This document shows positions 1 to 5,528 of a stretch of DNA of 10,250 bases, piece after piece. The translations under genes and the position numbers were made by a program. Below the pieces are notes generated by a model. The model saw only the letters and a list, made by a program, of their open reading frames with translations, ran no database searches and was not told the origin of the DNA. This DNA is from Gammaproteobacteria bacterium (GTDB lineage: Bacteria; Pseudomonadota; Gammaproteobacteria; Steroidobacterales; GCA-2729495). The stretch is from the NCBI GenBank assembly GCA_030429685.1, contig JAUIEY010000054.1, positions 1 to 10,250 on the forward strand, read 5' to 3'. The number at the start of each line of letters is the position of its first letter. The stretch's first letter is position 1.

Positions 1-1652
1 TGTTCAGCCGTATCCCAGCTGAACATGTTGTTGCCGTCGGCCGCAAAGCCGCTGCGTTCACTGAAAAACTCCAGCGTCGGTTTGTTCTTGGTGGTCGGCA
101 GGAACTCTGCAGCAACGCTGGTCGCATTTTGCTGTTGGGCCTGTCGCACCACGAAAGCAGTCATCAGGTTCTCGATCTGCCGTCCGAATACTCGGCAACT
201 CAGAACAAAATCCACAACCCTGCAGACGCCATTGTCATGTTCGATGCTGAGCAGCCCGGTAAGCCCGGAATCGCCGAAGCGATCAGCCACCCAGAGCGTC
301 CAGAAGTGCCTGTTACCCTGCGCCAGCCAGGCGTCCAGCTCATCTTCTGTCATGCGTCGGGTGCGCAGGTTCATCTGGTTGGTCTTGTTCAGCAACTGCA
401 CGGCACGCTGCCGGTTGGCAGCAGCCAGTGGTTCCACGCGAACCCGGAGATCCAGCGTTTCGAGCCAGTCATCCAGACTGACTGCAGCGCGGCTTTGGCG
501 ACGCTCCCGTTCGGCAGCATAGGAACGCGACCGTTGCGCATCCTCGCTGCTCAGGGATACCGGATCAAAACAGGTCAGCGAATTCAATGTATGCCGGTAC
601 AGTAATTTGTCTGCCGGCCAGTCAGGCACCAGCAGCTCCGGTAGTGCTTCGGCGACGCGACCGCGCTCTGCCGGGTTGTCGTCAATAAAAACGGCGGCAT
701 CCATGCCAAGGTTCAGTTCATCAACCAACTCGGCGATATTCTGTGCCTTGTCGTTCCAGTTGATGCGCCAGCCGGCCAGATCGTCGCGGCGCAGGAGCAT
801 TTCCGGATGACTGTCGATCGCCTCCAGAGCCACGGCTTCATCATTCTTGCTGACAACGGCCAGCACGATGCCGCGATTCTGCAGCGCTTTAATGCCACGT
901 TGAAAATCCTGAAAAGCCTCGCCCACCGGATCGTGACCGCCCAGCTGCAGATTCTCCCAGCCCAGATCGCCGACGATGCCGCCCCAGAGCGTGTCGTCCA
1001 GATCGAGTATCAGCAGCTTGCGGCTGCGCCCGGCGCTGGCACGCAGCAGTGCTTTTACCTGTTGCGCCGCCAGCCGGAATACTTCCGGACCGTAAGGAGT
1101 TTTCGCTGCGTACCAGAATTTGGCGGCCAGCCCAGGGTTCGTCTGCGCCGCCAGCCAGCGTTCGCTGTCCACCACAAAAACGTTGGCATGTTCGTGCAGC
1201 CGCTCGGCAAGCCGCATGTTCATGCGGTTCAGCGCATAACCTATGCCGCCCGGCCGCAGGTCAATCGGCCCGAGGCCGCGCTGGCCGGCCGGATATGCCC
1301 AGGTGGGCACCAGCACGTTGCGCGCACGTCCGGCGGCTGCCGCAACCAGTTCGGCAAACTGATCAACTTCGTCGAGCAGGCCGGCAGTTGTCTGGCCATT
1401 CGCCTGCAGCACGTCGCCGAATGATGCTATGACAGCTTCGGGCCGGGTCCAGATCACTGCCAGGTCTGCAGCCTGTTGCCAGCAGGGATGACTGGCATCC
1501 AGCAGTGTCTGCATGACCTGACCGTAGTCGGGCATAACGACCTGCACTGGCGGTTGTTCACTGCCGCCCTGCAAAAAGCTCTGCAAATTGGCGGCATTGA
1601 AGTCGGAGATCAGCACACAGGTCATGGCTGCCGTGCCGCTATGCGTATTCAT
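1..1652 (-). CDS. FkbH-like HAD-IIIC phosphatase / acyl-ACP loading protein (3' end beyond window)
   Basis: The frame stays open from an ATG at 1652 to the left edge (550 codons), so only the extreme C-terminus is missing if the length is typical of the family (roughly 550-650 aa). Residues ~1-200 form the FkbH N-terminal region. The HAD core follows: DLDDT at 217-221 (DxDxT nucleophile motif, D217/D219), SKND at 268-271, and VFIDDNP at 321-327 supplying the acidic pair D324/D325. The C-terminal acyltransferase-like part carries the family signature NKTNQMN at 422-428. Characterised relatives dephosphorylate 1,3-bisphosphoglycerate and load the glyceryl group onto an ACP; some load lactyl units instead. 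The ACP gene ends 6 nt upstream (TAA, then ATG), so the two are surely cotranscribed and are likely partners. No clear Shine-Dalgarno precedes either ATG 1652 or the alternative ATG at 1625 (residue 10), so the start is uncertain by nine residues. The family call is firm; the exact substrate is inferred. Confidence 0.93.
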   Translation of the reverse strand, partial: MNTHSGTAAMTCVLISDFNAANLQSFLQGGSEQPPVQVVMPDYGQVMQTLLDASHPCWQQAADLAVIWTRPEAVIASFGDVLQANGQTTAGLLDEVDQFAELVAAAAGRARNVLVPTWAYPAGQRGLGPIDLRPGGIGYALNRMNMRLAERLHEHANVFVVDSERWLAAQTNPGLAAKFWYAAKTPYGPEVFRLAAQQVKALLRASAGRSRKLLILDLDDTLWGGIVGDLGWENLQLGGHDPVGEAFQDFQRGIKALQNRGIVLAVVSKNDEAVALEAIDSHPEMLLRRDDLAGWRINWNDKAQNIAELVDELNLGMDAAVFIDDNPAERGRVAEALPELLVPDWPADKLLYRHTLNSLTCFDPVSLSSEDAQRSRSYAAERERRQSRAAVSLDDWLETLDLRVRVEPLAAANRQRAVQLLNKTNQMNLRTRRMTEDELDAWLAQGNRHFWTLWVADRFGDSGLTGLLSIEHDNGVCRVVDFVLSCRVFGRQIENLMTAFVVRQAQQQNATSVAAEFLPTTKNKPTLEFFSERSGFAADGNNMFSWDTAE

Positions 1653-1658
1653 AAGGGT

Positions 1659-1958
1659 TTAGCGGGCCAGTGTTTGCCGCACGAGTTCGATAAGTTCGCC
1701 AATGGTAAAAGCGGCGCTGCTGGCGGCCCGGTCACCGACAGTGCTCATGACATCGACCGGTTGGCCCAGAGTCTGACCAAGTTCTTCTTCAGCAAACAGC
1801 AGCAGGTTGATCAGACCCATGGAATCCAGCCGGCCTTCCGGCCCTGCAATCACCGTGTCGGCTTCAGCGCTCAACCGGTTGTCGGCATCCAGCATTTCAT
1901 TCAGTCGGGCCACCGCCTTGCCGATGGCTTCCTGAATCTGTGTATCCTGAGTCTGCAT
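1659..1958 (-). CDS. Stand-alone acyl carrier protein partner of the FkbH-like enzyme
   Basis: This is a 99-aa cytoplasmic carrier protein of normal ACP size, rich in acidic residues and predicted to be helical. The phosphopantetheine attachment site is S46 in the motif DSMGLINLL (residues 45-53). That DS-[LM]-G-L-x-N-L form is typical of the discrete carrier proteins found beside FkbH-like enzymes and differs from the GGHSL type in the PKS of the same window. The likely job is to hold the glyceryl or related acyl group made by the downstream FkbH protein and pass it to an acyltransferase or ketosynthase. I chose ATG 1958; a TTG at 1964 is an alternative that sits about 9 nt from a GGAG (1974-1977), whereas the ATG is 15 nt away. 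The frame is open further upstream to 2150, but that extension crosses the intergenic control region and has no ACP-like sequence. It is the first gene of the leftward transcript. Confidence 0.92.
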   Translation of the reverse strand: MQTQDTQIQEAIGKAVARLNEMLDADNRLSAEADTVIAGPEGRLDSMGLINLLLFAEEELGQTLGQPVDVMSTVGDRAASSAAFTIGELIELVRQTLAR

Positions 1959-2002
1959 GTCCAACCGTCGAATCTCCGTTTTCTGCTGCGCGTCATGATA
2001 GC

Positions 2003-2031
2003 GGAACTTACCCGCCAAAGGCAGGAACTTA
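2003..2031. repeat. Direct repeat GGAACTTA, 21-bp period, upstream of the ACP gene
   Basis: GGAACTTA occurs at 2003-2010 and again at 2024-2031, exactly 21 bp (two helical turns) apart. The second copy is also half of a small inverted repeat, GAAC-TTAT-GTTC (2025-2036). On the minus strand the repeats read TAAGTTCC and lie just upstream of a TATCAT hexamer (2000-1995), which matches the -10 consensus at 5 of 6 positions but lacks a good -35 box. This geometry would suit an activator or repressor site for the ACP-fkbH transcript. Two 8-mers can recur by chance, so this is only a candidate. Confidence 0.3.
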
Positions 2032-2104
2032 TGTTCAAGCATTGCTGCCGGTGCAACCTGACAGTGTCCTGATGATATCGGCAGGGAATTTTGCTGCAAT
2101 GTGT

Positions 2105-2126
2105 AAAAGTGACGCAGTTCACATTT
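2105..2126. promoter_or_regulatory. CRP/Clp/Vfr-type operator
   Basis: The site reads AAAAGTGA-N6-TCACATTT and matches the 22-bp E. coli CRP consensus at 17 positions. Four of the five mismatches or spacer differences are central or spacer bases, apart from A for T at position 4. Both recognition cores (GTGA and TCAC) are intact. It lies in the 240-bp divergent intergenic region, and its centre (2115.5) is about 60 bp upstream of the transcription start expected from the promoter at 2141-2168. That is the classical class I activator position. CRP-family proteins (CRP, Vfr, Clp) share this site, and Clp and Vfr are known to control extracellular polysaccharide and virulence genes. Which regulator binds here cannot be told from the DNA. 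Confidence 0.65.
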
Positions 2127-2140
2127 TGAGCGGCTGTAAC

Positions 2141-2168
2141 TTGGCGGCAAAATACTGCGTGCTAGACT
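2141..2168 (+). promoter_or_regulatory. Sigma70-like promoter for the beta-helix/GT4 transcript
   Basis: The candidate -35 box is TTGGCG (2141-2146) and the candidate -10 box is TAGACT (2163-2168), separated by 16 bp. Each matches its consensus at 4 of 6 positions. Weak boxes such as these are usual for promoters that depend on an activator, and a CRP-like site sits upstream at the right distance. The predicted start of transcription is about 2175, which would give a leader of about 24 nt before the ATG at 2199. Confidence 0.45.
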
Positions 2169-2188
2169 GACGCCGCGGAAAGAAGATT

Positions 2189-2194
2189 GGGTGA
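2189..2194 (+). promoter_or_regulatory. Ribosome binding site deciding the beta-helix start
   Basis: GGGTGA lies 4 nt before ATG 2199. The longer frame would begin at TTG 2187, where the purine-rich GGAAAGAAG lies directly against the codon with no spacing. The ATG is therefore preferred, and it also gives a compact signal peptide with its Arg residues at the N-terminus. Confidence 0.5.
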
Positions 2195-2198
2195 CTTT

Positions 2199-3374
2199 AT
2201 GCGAATTGAATCGCTGCTGCGCCAGTGGCGCACTTTCGTCGGGTTGTTGCTGGTATCAGGTATCTGGGCTGTCGCCTCGGCAACACCAAACCCTCCACCA
2301 TTGTTTTGCGTGGATGGCGACAACAATCCGGATTGTGTGGAGACGCCCGAAACGGCTCCGCCGCCGCCGACGCCGCCCCCGGCCACCGGCGGCAGTTACG
2401 ATTTGTCGGATGCACTGGCGGGTGTTCCTTTCACCGTTAATACGCCGGTATTGCCGAACATCACCAATGAAGTCACGGTTACACCGGCGACGATATCCGC
2501 CAACAAGGTCAATGGTCGCCGCCTGATACTGCAGCCCGGTAATTACGGGAACCAGACTTTTGGTACGCAGGATCAGGAAATTGTTATTCAGCCGGGCGTG
2601 GAGATCGGTACGCTGAGCCTGGACAATACGGCCCGCCGCCTGCATTTTCGCGCCTCGCCGGCGCGGTCGGGACGCATTCGTACCGTGAATACCGGTGGCA
2701 GTTGGAACGACAACATTTCCGACCTTATTTTTGACGGCATTCTGACGGATGACACCGGCGCGCCGAACCAGAACCAGTTTCATGGCACCCGCGTCGCTGT
2801 TCTGAATTCGTCGATAACGGCAAGTGCCTATGCCATGGGCAACTTCCATGAAGTGGTTGACTTTGTGGTCGCCAACAATCACATCCATACCTACGGCACG
2901 ACACAGTCGAATATGCGTTCGCACAGCGCGCTGCGCTACGTGGTGGTCGACAACCGGCTGCAGAAATCGGGCAGCAGCCATCATGCGCTGCGTGTGCATG
3001 GCGGTGGCGATGGGCAACGGCCGGCCGACTATATTTATATCGCCCGCAATCAGATTGACGGTGCCCGCGTGGCTGTTCGCGGCACGGGTTCACTTGGTGC
3101 GGAAGACGGCGGCACCTCCGGCGCCAGTTCGGGTATAGGTACGGTCTGGTTTGAAAACAACACTATTTATCAGCCCGGCGACAACAATGCATCGCTGTAC
3201 GCGGGCAATGTGACCCACGACAGTGACCGACCGCAGATGTTTTATCTGCGCAATAACACGCTGTATTCCGATCGGGCCACATGGTTCAGTCCCGGGCAGC
3301 CGCGGTCAAACTGGGTGCTGGAGAATAACCCGCACAATCCATATCAGCCTGCGCCAAGTTGGGACTTCCGTTGA
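2199..3374 (+). CDS. Secreted right-handed parallel beta-helix protein of unknown activity
   Basis: The 391-aa product begins with a Sec signal peptide: Arg residues in the first 11 positions, a hydrophobic core at ~13-25, and an A-S-A cleavage site after residue 28. A short segment follows with two Cys (C37, C46) flanking an acidic DGDNNPD loop that could bind calcium, then a Pro-rich linker (~50-62). The rest looks like a beta-helix. Rungs of the form hydrophobic-x-hydrophobic-x-N-x-[IL] recur at ~223-229, 248-254, 279-286, 316-323, 348-355 and 372-377, with the Asn positions forming a likely ladder. Folds of this kind occur in polysaccharide lyases, epimerases and adhesins. No catalytic signature could be recognised, so the function is left open. 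Its place as first gene before a glycosyltransferase suggests it acts on, or binds, the glycan made by the locus in the periplasm or outside the cell. Confidence 0.85.
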   Translation: MRIESLLRQWRTFVGLLLVSGIWAVASATPNPPPLFCVDGDNNPDCVETPETAPPPPTPPPATGGSYDLSDALAGVPFTVNTPVLPNITNEVTVTPATISANKVNGRRLILQPGNYGNQTFGTQDQEIVIQPGVEIGTLSLDNTARRLHFRASPARSGRIRTVNTGGSWNDNISDLIFDGILTDDTGAPNQNQFHGTRVAVLNSSITASAYAMGNFHEVVDFVVANNHIHTYGTTQSNMRSHSALRYVVVDNRLQKSGSSHHALRVHGGGDGQRPADYIYIARNQIDGARVAVRGTGSLGAEDGGTSGASSGIGTVWFENNTIYQPGDNNASLYAGNVTHDSDRPQMFYLRNNTLYSDRATWFSPGQPRSNWVLENNPHNPYQPAPSWDFR

Positions 3375-3408
3375 CGCAATAGCGGTTCGTCGGGGTTAGT
3401 ATTACCGG

Positions 3409-4641
3409 ATGACCCAACGAATTGCTTATTTCGTCAATCGCTACCCCGCCGTAAGCCACACGTTTATTCGTCGCGAGATACTCGCGCTCGAAGGGCAGGG
3501 CTTTGAAGTGCTGCGCGTCGCCCTGCACGGTCACAAAGAGGTGCTGGTAGACGCTGCGGATATCAGCGAGCGTGATCGTACCCGGCATATTCTCAGGCAA
3601 AAACCGGTGGCGCTGCTGGCACAGACGGCACGCCGCCTGCTGCAGTCACCGCGGGCCTTTTTTGCCGCCCTGTGGCTGGCGTTGTGCATGGGCTGGCGCG
3701 GCGCCCGGCCGCTGCCGTTTCATCTTGGCTATTTTGTCGAGGCCTGCACGCTGGTGCAGTGGCTGGAAGAGTTTGCAGCCACGCATGTGCACGCGCATTT
3801 TGGTACCAATTCGGCGGAGATCGTCATGCTTGCGCGCGTGCTGGGCGGTCCGACCTACAGTTTCACCGTGCATGGCCCCGAAGAATTCGATAAGCCCGAA
3901 GGGCTCAAGCTCGGCGCCAAAGTCAAAGCAGCGGCATTCGCCGTGACGATTTCGTCGTATGGCAGGGCGCAATTGTGCCGCTGGGTAGACCCGGCCGACT
4001 GGGCGAAAATAAAAGTTGTGCACTGTGGTCTGGACAGCAGCAGTTTCGTGGCGGATGCGGCGGAGTTTCCTACCGCGCCGCGCCTGGTTTGTATCGGCAG
4101 GCTGAATGAACAAAAAGGGCAATTGCTGTTGCTTGAGGCTGCCCGCGAGCTGGCCGGCCGGGGTCGCGAATTCCGGCTTGTCCTGATTGGTGACGGCGAA
4201 CTGCGAACGCAGCTCGAGGCCTTTATCCGCGAGCACAATCTGGAGCAACATGTCGAACTGACCGGGTCGCTGAGTGGCGCGGCAGTGCGCGAGGAAATTC
4301 AGCGTGCCCGTGCGCTGGTGCTGCCAAGTTTTGCCGAAGGGTTGCCCATTGTAATCATGGAGGCCATGGCCGCCGGCCGCCCTGTTCTGACGACTTACGT
4401 GGCGGGCATTCCGGAGCTGGTGCGGCCCGGTGAAAACGGCTGGCTGATCCCGGCAGGTGCGACCGGCGAACTGGTCGATGCCATGGAAGAACTACTCAGC
4501 AGCGCGCCGGAGGTGCTGGCGGCCATGGGCAACAAGGGCCGTGAACGGGTGCGGGAACGGCATCTGATAGATACCGAGGCCGCCAAACTTGCGACTTATA
4601 TAAAAGACCTGAGCCGCTCGAGCAGTTCGGGCGAGGCGTAG
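3409..4641 (+). CDS. GT4-family glycosyltransferase (GT-B fold), exopolysaccharide type
   Basis: The 410-aa product is a full-length retaining glycosyltransferase expected to add a sugar from a nucleotide-sugar donor to a lipid-linked glycan on the cytoplasmic face of the inner membrane. The N-terminus (residues 4-30, containing YFVNRYPAVSHTFI) is typical of the WcaL/colanic-acid branch of GT4. The acceptor domain includes HAHFGTN (~128-134) and FTVHGPEEFD. The C-terminal donor domain starts near 225 (RLVCIGRLNEQKG), and the EX7E motif is intact at E310/E318 in AEGLPIVIMEAM. ATG 3409 is 34 nt after the beta-helix stop, with no terminator between, so cotranscription is likely. The ribosome binding site is poor (GGGG at about 13 nt). 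Its last 46 bp overlap the 3' end of the opposite-strand Alg13-like gene. Donor and acceptor sugars cannot be inferred. Confidence 0.93.
   Translation: MTQRIAYFVNRYPAVSHTFIRREILALEGQGFEVLRVALHGHKEVLVDAADISERDRTRHILRQKPVALLAQTARRLLQSPRAFFAALWLALCMGWRGARPLPFHLGYFVEACTLVQWLEEFAATHVHAHFGTNSAEIVMLARVLGGPTYSFTVHGPEEFDKPEGLKLGAKVKAAAFAVTISSYGRAQLCRWVDPADWAKIKVVHCGLDSSSFVADAAEFPTAPRLVCIGRLNEQKGQLLLLEAARELAGRGREFRLVLIGDGELRTQLEAFIREHNLEQHVELTGSLSGAAVREEIQRARALVLPSFAEGLPIVIMEAMAAGRPVLTTYVAGIPELVRPGENGWLIPAGATGELVDAMEELLSSAPEVLAAMGNKGRERVRERHLIDTEAAKLATYIKDLSRSSSSGEA
4596..4641. other. 46-bp convergent overlap of two coding 3' ends
   Basis: The GT4 gene ends with TAG at 4639-4641 and the Alg13-like gene ends with TAA read from 4598 to 4596 on the other strand, so each codes through the last 46 bp of the other. 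No hairpin-plus-U-tract terminator is visible in or next to the overlap. The two transcripts must therefore be complementary at their 3' ends. Confidence 0.85.
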
Positions 4642-5066
4642 GGTCCGACCGCACGGGCCGGGCGAAACAGCGCCAGTTCGTCCAGCTTCTGTATAAACTC
4701 CTGCTCCGTGAAAGCAGCCAGCAATTGTTGCTGGTCGGCGAAGTGGCGTGCGGTGCCGATCTGATGATCGTTGCGGGTCTCCGCCAGCCGGCCGAGCCGG
4801 GGGAACACCAGCAAGGGTTTGTTGCACCCCAGGACCTGAATAATGGTACCGGCGCCCGCATGGGCAACCACCGCGCTGCAGCGTTGCAGGCAGGCATCAA
4901 ATTCCTGCCGGCTGAGCAGCTTTTGGTATTCCATGTTTTGGGGCACAAAGTCGCTGGTACCGATCTGCGCCATGATGTCAGTGTCCGGCTGCTGACCGGC
5001 CCATGTATCCACTAACCGGATCATGCGGTCAAACGGCATCTGATGGCCGACGGTGACGAAAATCAT
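4596..5066 (-). CDS. Alg13/PssE-like catalytic subunit of a split glycosyltransferase
   Basis: The 156-aa protein corresponds to the C-terminal, donor-binding half of a GT28/MurG-type enzyme. It opens with IFVTVGHQMPFDRMI (residues 2-16), has the loop HAGAGTII at 69-76, and PLLVFPR (84-90) followed by E96 and NDHQ (99-102), the usual nucleotide-sugar binding elements. In eukaryotic Alg13/Alg14 and in bacterial PssE/PssD, such a protein works only in complex with the partner encoded just upstream. The complex transfers a sugar, often GlcNAc or glucuronic acid, to a lipid-linked acceptor at the inner membrane. The start overlaps the Alg14-like stop by 4 nt (ATGA), indicating translational coupling and equal stoichiometry. 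The 3' end overlaps the convergent GT4 gene by 46 bp. The sugar specificity is unknown. Confidence 0.9.
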   Translation of the reverse strand: MIFVTVGHQMPFDRMIRLVDTWAGQQPDTDIMAQIGTSDFVPQNMEYQKLLSRQEFDACLQRCSAVVAHAGAGTIIQVLGCNKPLLVFPRLGRLAETRNDHQIGTARHFADQQQLLAAFTEQEFIQKLDELALFRPARAVGPYASPELLERLRSFI

Positions 5067-5509
5067 ATGACCTGTCCCGCGAATTCAGGGCCGTCCTGCT
5101 GCGCCAGATCCGGCCACTGCGTGAGCCACAGATCAGCATGCGGGCCGGCCATCCGGCCGGCCTTCGACAATTGCTCGACATTGGCGAGACTGTCTATCCA
5201 GATGGTGCGCGCGCCGAACATTTTGCCGAAACGTATCGCAAAATAGCCCGGGGCGGCGCCGGTACTTACTACCAGTTCCGGGCGCAGCCGCAGCACCAGC
5301 GCGAACATCTGCACAGCGAGCAGTGCCGCGCGCAGCGGATTCCATTGGGTCGCATCCGTAACCGTGTAGAAGCCAGCCGCCTGATCAAGATCAGCCTGGT
5401 AGTCACGCCGCACGGTGACAAAGTGCAGTTCATTGCCGGCAAACGCCGGCAGGGTGCGCAGCAGTTCTACCCAGTGTCCGCCGCCACTGGATGCAGCCAG
5501 TACTTTCAT
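5063..5509 (-). CDS. Alg14/PssD-like membrane-associated subunit of a split glycosyltransferase
   Basis: The 148-aa protein matches the N-terminal, acceptor-binding half of a MurG-like enzyme. It has a glycine-rich loop SSGGGHWVELL (residues 7-17), the motif VVSTGAAPGYF at 80-90, WIDSLANVEQLSKAG (104-118), and the family-typical QWPDL at 131-135. A hydrophobic stretch at ~59-76, followed by Arg residues, probably anchors or peripherally attaches the complex to the inner membrane. There is no N-terminal transmembrane helix, as in other bacterial PssD proteins. ATG 5509 is 19 nt after the PKS stop and has only a weak purine-rich ribosome binding site. A longer in-frame extension to 5830 is a shadow of the PKS gene. 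Adjacency to the PKS suggests that the sugar acceptor or the glycan is linked to the polyketide product, but that is inference. Confidence 0.9.
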   Translation of the reverse strand: MKVLAASSGGGHWVELLRTLPAFAGNELHFVTVRRDYQADLDQAAGFYTVTDATQWNPLRAALLAVQMFALVLRLRPELVVSTGAAPGYFAIRFGKMFGARTIWIDSLANVEQLSKAGRMAGPHADLWLTQWPDLAQQDGPEFAGQVI

Positions 5510-5528
5510 CGCTCGCTGCCCGCGCGCA

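Noticed and set aside
129..1424. Several long plus-strand frames (129-605, 807-1424 and others)
   Set aside because: They lie opposite the FkbH gene, whose strand shows unmistakable family motifs throughout. They look like GC-driven antisense frames without recognisable domains.
1959..2150. N-terminal extension of the ACP to position 2150
   Set aside because: The extension would run through the CRP-like site and the repeat region and has no ACP similarity. The normal ACP length is reached from ATG 1958.
2141..2158. Possible sigma54 promoter (TTGGC ... TGC)
   Set aside because: The GG and GC elements are one to two bases off the required spacing. The sigma70-like reading fits better with the upstream operator.
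2355..2395. CCG-rich low-complexity stretch
   Set aside because: It encodes the Pro-rich linker of the beta-helix protein and is explained by coding; it is not an independent repeat element.
2256..3017. A 253-codon minus-strand frame
   Set aside because: It is antisense to the beta-helix gene, Arg- and Val-rich without motifs, and lacks a plausible start signal. The plus-strand reading has a signal peptide and regular repeats.
3375..3408. Possible terminator between the beta-helix and GT4 genes
   Set aside because: The 34-bp gap has no stable inverted repeat followed by a T run, so readthrough is more likely.
5143..5162. Strong hairpin GGCCGGCC-ATCC-GGCCGGCC
   Set aside because: It lies inside the Alg14-like coding sequence (codons for AGRMAGP), has no U-tract, and follows from GC-rich Ala/Gly codons. 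It is probably not a terminator or operator.
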